This document shows, piece by piece, positions 28,137 to 37,971 of a DNA stretch of 64,000 nt (the first letter of the stretch is position 1; every line of letters begins with the position of its first letter). Under the pieces are notes generated by a model, which did no database searches, was not told the origin of the DNA, and was given only the letters and a program-made list of their open reading frames with translations. The position numbers and the translations under genes are program-made. The DNA comes from Paraburkholderia bryophila (GTDB lineage Bacteria > Pseudomonadota > Gammaproteobacteria > Burkholderiales > Burkholderiaceae): positions 1,364,001 to 1,428,000 of the forward strand of contig NZ_JACCAS010000001.1 of NCBI RefSeq assembly GCF_013409255.1, in the 5' to 3' direction.

Positions 28137-29632
28137 GCGATCCTCACGCAAACGTTGGTCAGTTCCGAATAGAAATCGAGCGAATGACGCCCCCCTTCGC
28201 GTCCGATGCCCGAGAGCTTCGTGCCGCCGAACGGCGTGCGCAGATCGCGCACGAACCACGCGTTGACCCACACGATGCCGGTTTCGATCTGCCGCGCGAC
28301 GCGATGGCCGCGAGCCAGGTGCGTGGTCCAGACGCTGGCGGCGAGACCGTACGCGCTGTCGTTCACGCGGCCGATCACTTCGTCTTCGCTATCGAACGGT
28401 GCAACGTGGCACACAGGTCCGAAGATTTCTTCTTTCACGCAGCGAGCGTTATCCGCGAGGCCGGTCCAGATGGTCGGCATCACGAACGCGCCCTGATCAC
28501 GCGCGTCGCCGAATTGCGGCACGGTGCCGCCCGTTACGACGGTGGCGCCCTCTTCGACCGCCAGCCGGAAATACGACAGCACCTTCTCGCGATGCCCGCG
28601 CGAAATCAGCGGGCCCATCGTGGTCGATGGATCGTCGGGCGCACCGATCCGCAGCGCTTCGGTCTTTTCCTTCAGCGCCGCGACGAAGCGCTCGAAAATC
28701 GGTCGCTCCACATACACGCGCTCGCTGCACAAACACACTTGGCCCGCATTCGTGAAGCTCGACTTCAGCACGCCGGCCACCGCTTCATCGAAGTCCGCGT
28801 CGGCGAACACCACCGCGGCGTTTTTACCACCGAGTTCGAACGAGATTTCCTTCACGCCGTCGGCAACCGTTTTCATGATCGTGCTGCCGGTGCGCGATTC
28901 GCCGGTGAACGTGATCGCGCTGATCTCCGGATGACGCGTCAGGAATTCCCCGGCCGCATTTGGCCCGTGACCGTGAATCAGATTGAACACGCCACGCGGC
29001 AGACCGATGTCGTGCATCACTTCGGCCAGCAGCGTGGCCGAAGTCGGCGTTTCCTCCGAAGGCTTGGCGACGACGCAATTGCCCATGGCCAACGCCGGCG
29101 CGACTTTCCACGTGAACAGCAGCAACGGCAGATTCCACGGCGAAATAATGCCCACCACGCCGAGCGGTTTGCGCGTCACGTAGTTGATCAGTTCGCTGCC
29201 GTCGGCCGCGTGGGTTTCGAAGAACTCGCTGTTGGCGGTGCGGATCAGATCCGCAAACGTGCGGAAGTTCGCGATGCCGCGCGCAATGTCGAGCTTGCGG
29301 GCCTGCTCAAGTGGACGGCCGGTGTCGGCGACTTCGGCGGCGACGAAATCGTCGAACCGCGCTTCGATGCCGTCGGCGATCTTGTGCAGCCAGTCGGCGC
29401 GCTGCGCCGGCGTGGTGTTGCGCCAACCGGCGCGTTGCGCGGCGGCGGCGGCACGCACGGCGGCGTCGACCGTGGCGGCGTCGGCCTCGCAGACCTGCGC
29501 GAGTTCGTGGCCGTCGACCGGACTGAAGTTAGGAAAAGTGGTGGCGGTGGCGACGAATTCGCCATTCACGTAATGGCGAAGTAACGCACCTGAAGATTGA
29601 GCGCGCTGCGCGGCGGCCGGGGTGAAGGTCAC
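28133..29632 (-). CDS. nbaE: 2-aminomuconate-6-semialdehyde dehydrogenase
   Basis: 499 aa from a GTG start at 29632 with GGAGA upstream. Aldehyde dehydrogenase fold with general-base Glu in FELGGKN, nucleophilic Cys in [12 protein letters not shown], and EEIFGPV. First enzyme gene of the operon; together with nbaD it diverts aminomuconate semialdehyde into the catabolic branch and away from picolinate. Confidence 0.94.
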   Translation of the reverse strand: MTFTPAAAQRAQSSGALLRHYVNGEFVATATTFPNFSPVDGHELAQVCEADAATVDAAVRAAAAAQRAGWRNTTPAQRADWLHKIADGIEARFDDFVAAEVADTGRPLEQARKLDIARGIANFRTFADLIRTANSEFFETHAADGSELINYVTRKPLGVVGIISPWNLPLLLFTWKVAPALAMGNCVVAKPSEETPTSATLLAEVMHDIGLPRGVFNLIHGHGPNAAGEFLTRHPEISAITFTGESRTGSTIMKTVADGVKEISFELGGKNAAVVFADADFDEAVAGVLKSSFTNAGQVCLCSERVYVERPIFERFVAALKEKTEALRIGAPDDPSTTMGPLISRGHREKVLSYFRLAVEEGATVVTGGTVPQFGDARDQGAFVMPTIWTGLADNARCVKEEIFGPVCHVAPFDSEDEVIGRVNDSAYGLAASVWTTHLARGHRVARQIETGIVWVNAWFVRDLRTPFGGTKLSGIGREGGRHSLDFYSELTNVCVRIA

Positions 29633-29755
29633 AACGTCTCCTGCTCGATTGAAGTATGGGCAGGAGTCTAAGGTCGAGGCTTCGCGCGGCGGTAATCAAA
29701 GATTGGGTGGTGGGTATGCTAAAGGGGAATACCAGAAACGGCCTGCTCAGACCGT

Positions 29756-30733
29756 TCAAGCCACCACGTCGGCCACGGGCGCGGCCACGCTGACCGCCTC
29801 GCGCAAGCATTCCACGAAGGCCTGACACGCGGCGCTCTGCTCCTTGTGCGAGCGCACCGAGAAGCCGACCGTGCCGAACGCGCCGCTCTCCGGCAGATCG
29901 AGAATCCGCAGCAAACCGGCGTCTTCGAACTGCTGCGCCGCAACGCGCGGCATCAGCGCGATACGTGGCGTGTCGAGCAGCAGACCGATATTCGTCAGCA
30001 GCGACAGCGACTCGACGATATCGGTCGGCAACGGCAAGCCCGCCGCCCGAAACAGATGTTCCGCCGAAAGCCGCGCGGGCGAATCGGGCGTGGGCAGGAT
30101 CCACGGCGAGCCGACCAGCTCCGCCAGATGCGTGACGCCCGCCGGCGCCGGGCCATAGCCCTTGCCGACCACCACGCACAGGGATTCGTCGAACAGCGCC
30201 TCGTGCGTCAGCGGAAACGCGCTGGCAATCGGCAATTCACGCTCGGGCAGGCGGCCGACCACAATATCGAGGTCACCGGTGGCCAATGCCGGGAACAGAT
30301 GCGCGGTGGTGCCCTCACGCACCGTCACCAGCACGTTCGGCGTGCGCGCCTTCAGCATCGCGATCGCGGTGGGCAAGAGCCGCGCCGACGCCGAAATCAG
30401 CGTACCGACGATCACATGACCGCTGGTGCCGAGGCGGAAATCGTTCAGCTCGTCGGTCATATAGCGCAGTTCCGCCATCAGCGATTTGACGCGCCGCCCG
30501 AGCAGCAGCCCGAGGTCGGTGGGCACCACGCCGCGATTCGAGCGGGCGAACAGCGCGCCGTCGAAACAGGACTCGAGCTCGTGGATGACCTTGGTGACGG
30601 CCGGCTGCGTCAGGCGCATTTCATTGGCCGCGCGCACGACAGAACGCGTTTCCAGCACACGTTCGAAGATCATGAGCTGATTGAGCTTCAGCTTGCGGAT
30701 CAGGGAGATCTCGCTGAGCGGATTGGATTGCAT
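29756..30733 (-). CDS. LysR family transcriptional regulator, likely of the kynurenine operon
   Basis: 325 aa. Winged helix at about 15-75 ([19 protein letters not shown]) and a two-lobed effector domain. It lies 123 bases upstream of nbaE on the same strand, not divergently as is usual for LysR targets. Control of the operon is likely from position only. The spacer 29633-29755 should hold the operon promoter. Confidence 0.88.
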   Translation of the reverse strand: MQSNPLSEISLIRKLKLNQLMIFERVLETRSVVRAANEMRLTQPAVTKVIHELESCFDGALFARSNRGVVPTDLGLLLGRRVKSLMAELRYMTDELNDFRLGTSGHVIVGTLISASARLLPTAIAMLKARTPNVLVTVREGTTAHLFPALATGDLDIVVGRLPERELPIASAFPLTHEALFDESLCVVVGKGYGPAPAGVTHLAELVGSPWILPTPDSPARLSAEHLFRAAGLPLPTDIVESLSLLTNIGLLLDTPRIALMPRVAAQQFEDAGLLRILDLPESGAFGTVGFSVRSHKEQSAACQAFVECLREAVSVAAPVADVVA

Positions 30734-30937
30734 GGCGAAGGAGCGCGGAAATCGACGATGCGCGATGGTAACAGCACAAAACCGTGCGGCCGATCCGGGC
30801 CACCCCTTGGTTCGTCCTGTCTGGGCACACCTATTGCTCTATTCCGCTCGCCGGCACACACCCCGTCAAAGCACGTCGTGCCCACAACGCGTGGCCGTTT
30901 TCAAGTTCAATCCAGCAATCCATCGGTGGGAGGCCCC

Positions 30938-31099
30938 ATGCTTCGATACGCTGTTATCTTCTTCATCATCGCCATCATTGCCGCGGTGTTCGGTTTCGGC
31001 GGCATAGCCGCTGGCGCCACGGAAATTGCCAAGGTGCTGTTCTTCATCTTCGTGGTGATCTTCCTCGTCACCTTGCTGATGGGCGTGATGCGGCGCTGA
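30938..31099 (+). CDS. DUF1328 small membrane protein (YtjA-like)
   Basis: 53 aa with ATG 30938 after GGGAGG. Two hydrophobic helices with the family's [21 protein letters not shown] core. Conserved in many proteobacteria; function unknown, sometimes linked to envelope stress. Confidence 0.88.
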   Translation: MLRYAVIFFIIAIIAAVFGFGGIAAGATEIAKVLFFIFVVIFLVTLLMGVMRR

Positions 31100-31145
31100 G
31101 CGCCCTCACCCCATCGGCGTCCGTCACTTCATTACGGATGCCCCC

Positions 31146-31240
31146 GCCCCGGTGCGCGCGTCAGCGCTCGTTGCGGCTTCATTGCAATAATTGCCACACG
31201 GTATTGCAATAGTTGCTGCGCGCACCGGGGCTTATTCTTT
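31146..31240. terminator. 14-bp stem with T-rich tail and direct repeats in the loop
   Basis: GCCCCGGTGCGCGC (31146-31159) pairs perfectly with GCGCGCACCGGGGC (31218-31231), followed by TTATTCTTT. The 58-base loop holds ATTGCAATAATTGC (31181-31194) and ATTGCAATAGTTGC (31203-31216), 22 bp apart. It separates the DUF1328 gene from the convergent GNAT gene, so it may end both. Confidence 0.55.
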
Positions 31241-31252
31241 TCAGACCATCGT

Positions 31253-31891
31253 TCAAGCCGCGCGCGCGACCGGCGCCGGCACACTCAATCGATGCGACCA
31301 GTTAGCCAGCGTGCGTGTCGCCACCGGCGGCTTGCTCAGGATCGCGCTGTCGTAGTGCTTGCCGTCGAAGCGCACGAAGTCGACGATACGAAACCCCTGC
31401 CCACGATAGAACGCGATCAGATGCGCGGCCGGTTGCGGCGTATCGAGCGCGAGCTCCGCATAACCGCGCGTCGCGGCCCAGTGATCGGCGAACGCAATCA
31501 GCAAGGTGCCGATGCCGCGCGCCTGCCACATCGGTTCCACGGCGAACTGCCGCAAGCTGGCGATATCGTCGCGCCGGTACAGCTCGCATGAGGATTCGCG
31601 GTCCGGTGCATAGAGCGTCATCGTGCCGACGAGGCGGCCCTCGCACACCGCGACGTAGCAATCGCCGCGCGTGGCGCGCGAGCGGGTGGTGTCGACCGTT
31701 TGATCCACACAGGTGCAATTGAGACCGGCCTCGCCTAGCGGTGCGAAGGCTCGATGCAGCAACGCCGTCAACGCGACGAACGAATCGCGCGCCGGATCGA
31801 AGCGGCGCAATTCGACACGGCCGACGCCGTGATACACGTAGTCGATGCGAACGGATTGCTGCTGCGTTGCACGTTGCTTCACGGTGAGCAC
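31253..31891 (-). CDS. GNAT family N-acetyltransferase
   Basis: 212 aa from a GTG start at 31891. Acetyl-CoA site at about 123-135 (MWQARGIGTLLIAF) preceded by LRQFAVEP, then LALDTP and AFYRGQGFRIV, the classic GNAT order. It is not in an operon. Substrate unknown. Confidence 0.85.
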   Translation of the reverse strand: MLTVKQRATQQQSVRIDYVYHGVGRVELRRFDPARDSFVALTALLHRAFAPLGEAGLNCTCVDQTVDTTRSRATRGDCYVAVCEGRLVGTMTLYAPDRESSCELYRRDDIASLRQFAVEPMWQARGIGTLLIAFADHWAATRGYAELALDTPQPAAHLIAFYRGQGFRIVDFVRFDGKHYDSAILSKPPVATRTLANWSHRLSVPAPVARAA

Positions 31892-31938
31892 CTCAGGCTG
31901 TCAGGATGCTCGAAGTGTAGATTTGGGGTAGCAGCGTC

Positions 31939-32868
31939 TCAAGAAAAAATGTCGTAAAAACTCACTGAGGACGTGACGGGTGTGGGTTGCCCGTCTTCAC
32001 GAAGACTGAGATGCAATTCCTCGCACAGAAACGTGTGCAAGGTTTGAATCGCGGCCGCATGGGTGCCCGGCACTTGTCGCATGAAGAGCCCAAAGTCCGC
32101 GGTGGGCGCATCGGGCAAACCGTCGGCCTGACCGAGCACGCGCATCGACTCCGGGCGGATATTGCCGTCGAGCAGCACCGACACGCCCAGCCCCGCCTCC
32201 ACCGCCGATTGCACCGCGGGCAAACTGATGCTCGTGCACACAATGCGCCACGCGACGCCCGCGCGCCGCAACGCGGTCAGCACGAGTTGCTGCCACAGAC
32301 ACGCGCCGCCGAACGCCACCACCGGCAACAACGCGTCCACGTCGCGGCTGAACCCGCGCGCGCCGACCCAGAAAAGCGGCTGGGTCCACGTGAGCAGCGG
32401 CGTCGCATCGATCAGCGCGGGATCGCCGACCACCACGTCGAGACCACCCTCGCCGAGACGGTTCGACAACGCCTCGCTACTGTCGACGACAATCTCCAGC
32501 GCCACCTGCGGATAAGCGGTCGAAAAGCGCCGCAACGCGCGCGGCAGACGGCCGACCGCAATGTCTTCAAGCACGCCGAGGCGCACGGTGCCGGAGACCT
32601 GCCCCGCGCTCAACGCGCGCCGCGCATCGGCTCCCGCACCGAGGATGGTATGCGCGTACGGCAGCAGCAGATGCCCGGCCTCGGTGAGTTGTACGCCACG
32701 CGGCGAACGATCGAGCAAACGCTGCCCAAGCTCCTCCTCCAGCCGCCTCAACTGCATGCTGACCGCGGCCTGAGTGCGCGCGAGACGCGCCGCCGCCACG
32801 CCCACCGCGCCGGTTTCAGCCACGGTCACGAACGCGCGCAGCAGACTGCTGTCGAGATCACGGGTCAT
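31939..32868 (-). CDS. LysR family transcriptional regulator
   Basis: 309 aa from ATG 32868, chosen because AGGAAA precedes it; ATG 32889 is an alternative without a ribosome site. N-terminal HTH (AAARLARTQAAVSMQLRRLE) and effector domain. Divergent from the EamA transporter gene; the 102-base spacer has an inverted repeat at 32904-32933, so it probably regulates that exporter and itself. Confidence 0.9.
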   Translation of the reverse strand: MTRDLDSSLLRAFVTVAETGAVGVAAARLARTQAAVSMQLRRLEEELGQRLLDRSPRGVQLTEAGHLLLPYAHTILGAGADARRALSAGQVSGTVRLGVLEDIAVGRLPRALRRFSTAYPQVALEIVVDSSEALSNRLGEGGLDVVVGDPALIDATPLLTWTQPLFWVGARGFSRDVDALLPVVAFGGACLWQQLVLTALRRAGVAWRIVCTSISLPAVQSAVEAGLGVSVLLDGNIRPESMRVLGQADGLPDAPTADFGLFMRQVPGTHAAAIQTLHTFLCEELHLSLREDGQPTPVTSSVSFYDIFS

Positions 32869-32903
32869 CAATTTTCCTGAAGTGGACATAAGCAATATCA
32901 AGT

Positions 32904-32933
32904 TATCTTAATACCGCCCACGCCGCTAAGATA
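32904..32933. promoter_or_regulatory. Inverted repeat, likely LysR operator
   Basis: TATCTTA (32904-32910) and TAAGATA (32927-32933) face each other in the LysR/EamA divergent promoter. Confidence 0.5.
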
Positions 32934-32970
32934 GCGGCCACGAAACCGAAATTGACGGCCACACACAACC

Positions 32971-33858
32971 ATGCAGGACACCACCCTCCAACCGGCGCTG
33001 AGCCCCGCGCAGCCCGCGCTAAAACCCGCTGGCTCCCCGTGGGCAGCCTTGCTGTGCATGCTGTCGATGGCGAGCGTGCAGTTCGGCGCCGCGCTCTCCG
33101 CGCCGACCATGGCCGCCTACGGATCGCTCAGCACGACGTGGCTGCGACTGAGTTGGGCCGCCCTGGTGCTGGCCTTGCTGGTGCGCCCGCGCCTGCTGAG
33201 CTACTCGCGCGCACACTGGCTCGCGGCCGGCGCGCTCGGCGCAGCCATGGCCGGCATGACCTTGTGTTTCTTCTCGGCGCTGCAGCGCATTCCATTGGGG
33301 CTGGCCGTCGCGATCGACTTTCTCGGGCCACTCGCCGTCGCCACGTTCGCGGTGCGCCGCCTGCGGGCGCTGCTGTGGCCGTTGCTGGCGATTGCCGGCG
33401 TGGTGCTGCTGTCGCGCGATCGCGGCGGCTGGATCGGCGAACCGCTTGGCGTGCTGCTCGCCTTCGGCGCAGCGCTCGGCTGGGGCAGCTACATCGTGCT
33501 GATGAAGAAGGCCGGTGCGTTATTTGCGGGACTCGAAGGACTGTCGGTGTCGCTGCTCGCCGCGGCGCTGATCGCCACGCCGTTCGGACTGGCGCAAAGC
33601 GGCGGCCACATTGCGGGCGCGCAGATAGCGGCCACGGCGGGGCTCGCGCTGCTGGTGCCGTTGCTGCCGTACGCACTGGAGATGGTCGCGTTGCGGCACA
33701 TGCCCGCCGCGTCATTCGGCATCCTGATGAGCGTCGAACCGGCGATCGGCGCGGTGGCCGGCTTCGTCGTGCTGCATCAGCCGATGGGGGTCTTGCAGAT
33801 CGCGGGCACGCTGCTGGTCGTCACCGCGAGTGTCGGGGCGGTGGTCGCCACGCGTTGA
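32971..33858 (+). CDS. EamA/DMT family transporter, RhtA-like
   Basis: 295 aa with ten hydrophobic segments in two EamA repeats; the second ends with SVEPAIGAVAGFVVLHQ, typical of RhtA-like amino acid exporters. Regulated presumably by the divergent LysR. Exported compound unknown. Confidence 0.88.
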   Translation: MQDTTLQPALSPAQPALKPAGSPWAALLCMLSMASVQFGAALSAPTMAAYGSLSTTWLRLSWAALVLALLVRPRLLSYSRAHWLAAGALGAAMAGMTLCFFSALQRIPLGLAVAIDFLGPLAVATFAVRRLRALLWPLLAIAGVVLLSRDRGGWIGEPLGVLLAFGAALGWGSYIVLMKKAGALFAGLEGLSVSLLAAALIATPFGLAQSGGHIAGAQIAATAGLALLVPLLPYALEMVALRHMPAASFGILMSVEPAIGAVAGFVVLHQPMGVLQIAGTLLVVTASVGAVVATR

Positions 33859-33906
33859 AGGTGAAGGCCGGTAACGTTGCAGTCACGATCGCGGCTACGC
33901 GCCCGT

Positions 33907-34458
33907 TCAGGCAATGTTTTCCGCTTCATAAAGCCGCCGGCCCGCGGCGTCTTTCGTGCCGAGCGTTGGCGCGAAATCGATCGGCCAATCGATGCCGATA
34001 TCCGGATCGTTCCACACAATGCAGCGCTCGAGTTCGGGGAACCAGTACTCCGTGGTCTTCCACAGACATTCCGCCGCCTGCGAGAGCACCACGAAGCCGT
34101 GCGCGAAGCCCGGCGGCACCCACATCTGCCGATGATTCGCCGCGCTCAGATACGCGCCGGTCCATTTGCCGAAGTTCGGCGAATTGAGCCGTACATCGAC
34201 GGCGACGTCGAACACTTCACCGACCGCCACGCGCATCAGACGGCCTTGCGGACGCTGCACCTGATAGTGCAGTCCGCGCAACACGCCGCGCACCGCGCGC
34301 GAATGCCGGTCCTGCACAAACGTGAAACCGGGCGCGACGTCGTCGGTAAACTCGTCTGTGCTGAAGCTCTCGAAGCAGAAACCGAACTCGTCGCAAAACA
34401 CTTCGGGCTCGATGAGCCTCACCTCCGGCAATGCCGTCGCGATGACCTTGTTGCCCAT
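33907..34458 (-). CDS. rfbC: dTDP-4-dehydrorhamnose 3,5-epimerase
   Basis: 183 aa from ATG 34458 (MGNKVIATALPEVRLIEP matches the usual N-terminus). Cupin epimerase with catalytic His in RGLHYQ and the MWVPPGFAHGFVVLS strand. It converts dTDP-4-keto-6-deoxyglucose to the rhamnose precursor. rfbA, rfbB and rfbD are not nearby, which is unusual. The ribosome site is weak. Confidence 0.92.
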   Translation of the reverse strand: MGNKVIATALPEVRLIEPEVFCDEFGFCFESFSTDEFTDDVAPGFTFVQDRHSRAVRGVLRGLHYQVQRPQGRLMRVAVGEVFDVAVDVRLNSPNFGKWTGAYLSAANHRQMWVPPGFAHGFVVLSQAAECLWKTTEYWFPELERCIVWNDPDIGIDWPIDFAPTLGTKDAAGRRLYEAENIA

Positions 34459-34578
34459 TGCCGCTGTACTCGTAAAAAGCCTGCCCGGCGCGATGTCGGC
34501 CGCCGCTGCGACCACGACCACCGGTCATGAGGCGCGCCTCGGGCACGCCTGCCCTCGCTCGCGCGAGTTGAGAGAACG

Positions 34579-35574
34579 CTAGACCTCGGACGCCACCCGG
34601 CTGCGCGCGCGATATTCGGTCGGCGACAACGCCATCCGTTTGCGGAATATTTTGGCAAGGCGATCGCCGTTGCCGGTACCGCTGCGCCGCGCGATCTTGT
34701 CGACCGGCAATTCGGTTTCGGTCAGGAAATTGCAGGCAATCCGTAGCCGCACCTGCAACAGATAGTCCGACGGCGTGAGCTGCATTTCGTGCTTGAAGCG
34801 CCGCAGGAAATTGCGCTCGCTCATGGCGGCCACTTGCGCGGCATCCGCCACCGAGACCGGGCGATCGCAGTTCGCTTCCATCCAGCGCGCCGCCGCGCGG
34901 ATCTTCTCGGCCACGCTGAGCGTGCCGCCTTCCGCCGGTAACGGCACCCACGTTGCCGCCATGCCAGGCATGACCCGATCGGCGACGCTGCGCGCCAGTT
35001 CGGCGCCCAGGTCGCGCTTGATGAACATCAGCGCGCTGCGGGCGCAGTCGTTACGGTCACTGGAGCCGCCGAAGGCGCTGTCCGCCGATGCACCTACAGG
35101 GAAGCGATTGAGTTGCGGCCCGGTGGACTCGGTCGGGCCGGCGGCGTCGAGCACGAGCCGTCCTTCGCCGATCGCTTCGATGGTCCGGGTGCGCGTTTGC
35201 ACCGAACGCAGCCAGTTGAGCAGCCGCTCGTCGTGCGCGGCCGTCTGCGCGCCCTGACCACCGGCGATATACAGCACGTCGAAACCGCTGCCGTAACGCG
35301 TGTCGATACGGTCGGTCCAGATCCGCACTGACGACGAACTGGCGACGCTGCCGCCGTCCATCGACAGAAACTGCACCTCGTAAGGCGGTTCCTCGCCGGC
35401 ACGCGAACCCGCGAGTTCATTGGCGGTCTGGAACATTTCGATCACCGTGCCCGGCCCGAGCAGCCAGAAGCCGTTGAACAGCACCACGCCGATTCGCCGC
35501 GCCGCACTACGCACGTTCAATGTCGGCGTATGGAGCCAGGTGATCCTCGCGGTATCCAGGTGCATCTGCGGCAT
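34579..35574 (-). CDS. GlxA-like AraC family transcriptional regulator
   Basis: 331 aa from ATG 35574 with GGGGAAAG upstream. N-terminal DJ-1/PfpI-like domain (IGVVLFNGFWLLGPG; YIAGGQGAQ) and C-terminal AraC double HTH (MSERNFLRRFKHEM; TGNGDRLAKIFRKRM). The DJ-1 domain senses rather than cuts in such regulators. It is upstream of rfbC on the same strand with a 120-base gap; control of polysaccharide genes is possible. Confidence 0.9.
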   Translation of the reverse strand: MPQMHLDTARITWLHTPTLNVRSAARRIGVVLFNGFWLLGPGTVIEMFQTANELAGSRAGEEPPYEVQFLSMDGGSVASSSSVRIWTDRIDTRYGSGFDVLYIAGGQGAQTAAHDERLLNWLRSVQTRTRTIEAIGEGRLVLDAAGPTESTGPQLNRFPVGASADSAFGGSSDRNDCARSALMFIKRDLGAELARSVADRVMPGMAATWVPLPAEGGTLSVAEKIRAAARWMEANCDRPVSVADAAQVAAMSERNFLRRFKHEMQLTPSDYLLQVRLRIACNFLTETELPVDKIARRSGTGNGDRLAKIFRKRMALSPTEYRARSRVASEV

Positions 35575-36332
35575 GATCTTTCCCCAAACTAGCCTACGTT
35601 GTGGACCCCGATGCCCCGTTAGCGCCCCTCAGCAAAATGCGTTATTAAGAATGAAACCGCCGATAACGCCGCTTAACGGATTAAGCGTGATGTTAGCGGA
35701 ATGCTTCGCTATAGTAAATTTGAAAAACAAATCGGCATCGAGAAACACAAGGTATGAAGAAAAACATTATCTGGCGTTTCATAGGGTAGACGGCCTGTCG
35801 CGGTGCGGTGGTGCGGCGGAGTTTCGGTGCGATTTTTTCGTCTGCTTGCATAGCCGCTTGTGGACTCGTGTTCCGGCTGGTCTGCCGTCACTCCCGCGCA
35901 AGCCAGCGTGGGTTTGATTCACTGTCCGAGGTGATTCACGATGCGTCGAAAAGTGTTTCAAACCTGAACTCGACACTTCGCGAATAATGACAATCCAATC
36001 GGATTTTTATTCGCAAACCGGGAATTTATCTGCTCTTTCATTGATACCGACCCCGATATCATACGAATCCGTTCTTTAAGCATTTTTCAGTCCATTTCTT
36101 ACCGACAAAAAATGTTTCGATATTGAAACATCCAGTGGGTTTACGTCTGACTTAAGCGTCCTCCGATCCATGCGGCTCAACAAAAAACGTCAGACGATTG
36201 AACCGTGCGGCGGCGATCGGGTCGTGCGGCGTTCTTAAACAAAGTTTCATTCCCTGATCGTGCACTTTAAGGATCGTCTAAGAATCGAGGCGCCATAATT
36301 TGTGCATCGTGATAGCCGCAAGGAGCAGAGCC
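35575..36332. other. AT-rich intergenic region with small palindromes, no gene
   Basis: About 760 bases, AT-rich for this chromosome. Inverted repeats CGCTTAA/TTAAGCG (35670-35687) and ATGTTTC/GAAACAT (36112-36131) are visible. Open frames here lack coding character. Confidence 0.6.
36112..36131. promoter_or_regulatory. Palindrome ATGTTTC-N6-GAAACAT
   Basis: Perfect 7-bp arms, 6-base AT-rich centre, about 200 bases upstream of the hypothetical gene at 36333. It looks like a dimer-binding operator; owner unknown. Confidence 0.4.
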
Positions 36333-36707
36333 ATGACGCGCCCCATGAACATCGAAAGAGTCAACGAGTATGGACAGCAGGCGATCCGCATCGACATTGA
36401 AGGCCGCGCGGTGCTGCTCGACGCGTCCGATCTGGACGCCATGATCGAGCATCTCGGCGCACTGCGCGCGATGATGCGCCCGGAGGTGCCGAAAGAGCCG
36501 TTGCGCACACATCAATATGTGGTCGAAGTCGATCCCTGCTGGCACACCGAGAAGCATCCGCTGCACGATGGCGCCGTGGTGTTCATGCGTCATTCAGGAC
36601 TCGGCTGGGCCGGCTTCGCGCTGCCGACCGACAGTCTCGCCAAGTTGCATCACGCGCTCACGCAACATCTGGAAGCCTCGCTCGAAGTACACGGCATGCT
36701 CAACTGA
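36333..36707 (+). CDS. Conserved hypothetical protein
   Basis: 124 aa from ATG 36333 with AAGGAGCAGAG upstream. Soluble, no signal. The N-terminal half (MNIERVNEYGQQAIRIDIEG) alternates strands and a helix; the C-terminal half has HTEKHPLHDGAVVFMRHSG. I do not recognise a named domain. Codon use is typical for the genome, so it is a real gene. Confidence 0.8.
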   Translation: MTRPMNIERVNEYGQQAIRIDIEGRAVLLDASDLDAMIEHLGALRAMMRPEVPKEPLRTHQYVVEVDPCWHTEKHPLHDGAVVFMRHSGLGWAGFALPTDSLAKLHHALTQHLEASLEVHGMLN

Positions 36708-36769
36708 ATATTGCGCTGCGCGCACAACAGCGTTTCAGAATGCGCGCGCAACGCGCCACCCATCCCACC

Positions 36770-36852
36770 TATACTGTGCCCAGCCGCGTGGCAGCGGCTA
36801 CTTTCTTTCAAGTCTTATTTCCGAAGCGCGGCTCCGTCCGCGCTCTTTTTTT
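36770..36852 (+). ncRNA. Candidate small RNA with intrinsic terminator
   Basis: A TATACT -10 at 36770-36775 would start an RNA near 36781. It would hold hairpin AGCCGC/GCGGCT (36782-36799), a pyrimidine-rich single strand, and terminator AGCGCGG/CCGCGCT (36825-36831/36838-36844) with a seven-T run. A -35 box is not evident. The alternative is that only the terminator is real and ends the gene at 36333. Confidence 0.45.
36825..36852 (+). terminator. Rho-independent terminator
   Basis: 7-bp GC stem (36825-36831/36838-36844), 6-base loop, and TTTTTTT at 36846-36852. Confidence 0.8.
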
Positions 36853-37031
36853 GCCCGCATTTTCCCATTACTTAGGTTTGCAGATGTTTTCATCCAGGCA
36901 CGAACGTCCCGCGTAATCTGCGTTGTTCATGAACATTTCATAAAATTAAAAAAGACTTAATCCACCTAGCTGTCCGGTTTTACTCGCCATCGCCGATGAT
37001 GCATCCCATCGCCCTTCTCTACTGTTCCACT

Positions 37032-37955
37032 ATGAACCAGCTACAAGCGATGCGTGTCTTCACACGAGTAGTCGATCTCGCCAGCTTCAATCTCGCGGCA
37101 AGACAGTTAGGCATGTCCGCGGCCGCGGTCACGCGCAGCGTCGGCACACTGGAGGCGCATCTGAACATGCGTCTTCTGAATCGCACCACGCGCAGTCTGT
37201 CGCTGACCGACGTGGGCCGCGAGTACCTCGACGGTTGCCGCGCGATCATCGAAAAGCTCGACGAGATGGAATCGACGCTGCTGGAAACCACCCGCGACCC
37301 GCAAGGCACGCTGCGCATCGCGACGCCCATGACGTTCGCCAGCGCGGGCCTCGGCGCACTGCTGGCCTCGTATCGCACGCTGCATCCGCGAGTGGACTTC
37401 GACGTCACGACGTTCGACACGCACATCGATCTGGTGGAAGGCGGTTTCGACGTGTGCTTCTCCGACGACCGCCGGCTCGCCAACTCCACACTGGTGAGCC
37501 GCCTGCTGACCAGCGTCGACGAGATCACGGTAGCGTCCCCCACCTATCTCGCACGCAACGGCACGCCGCGCGATCCGGCCGCGTTGAACCGGCACGGTCT
37601 GCTGACCGTGTCCGACGGTTCGTCGCGCACCTGGGAGTTCACCGACGCCGACGGCCTTTACCGCGTCAACACCGGCAGCGCGCTCACCGCGACCAGCAGC
37701 GCGATGGTGCGCGTGGCCGCGCTGAACCATATGGGTATCGCGCTGCTGCCGTTGCCGATCATCGCCGACGACCTCGCGCGCGGCGCGCTCGTACCCGTGC
37801 TCGAACAGTTCGAGATCAACGGCGGACCTCGCCTGGTGTCGATTCTCTACTCCGGCCGCAACTATCTGTCGATGCGCGTGCGCAGCTTCATCGACTTCGC
37901 GGTCGGCCAGTATCGCGCACCGGACCGTCAGGTCGCTTTGCGCGCGGTCGCCTGA
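37032..37955 (+). CDS. LysR family transcriptional regulator
   Basis: 307 aa from ATG 37032 (MNQLQAMRVFTRVVDLASF, the usual start of the DhcR/PtxR-like group); an upstream in-frame ATG at 36996 would add 12 residues. HTH AARQLGMSAAAVTRSVGTLE and effector lobe. It is followed after 16 bases by a response regulator gene, so the two regulators are probably co-transcribed, an uncommon pairing. Confidence 0.9.
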   Translation: MNQLQAMRVFTRVVDLASFNLAARQLGMSAAAVTRSVGTLEAHLNMRLLNRTTRSLSLTDVGREYLDGCRAIIEKLDEMESTLLETTRDPQGTLRIATPMTFASAGLGALLASYRTLHPRVDFDVTTFDTHIDLVEGGFDVCFSDDRRLANSTLVSRLLTSVDEITVASPTYLARNGTPRDPAALNRHGLLTVSDGSSRTWEFTDADGLYRVNTGSALTATSSAMVRVAALNHMGIALLPLPIIADDLARGALVPVLEQFEINGGPRLVSILYSGRNYLSMRVRSFIDFAVGQYRAPDRQVALRAVA

Positions 37956-37971
37956 ACCGGGCTCGCGCATC

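Noticed and set aside
35420..35917. 165-codon plus-strand frame
   Set aside because: Half is antisense to the GlxA-like regulator and the rest runs through AT-rich non-coding DNA with poor codon use.
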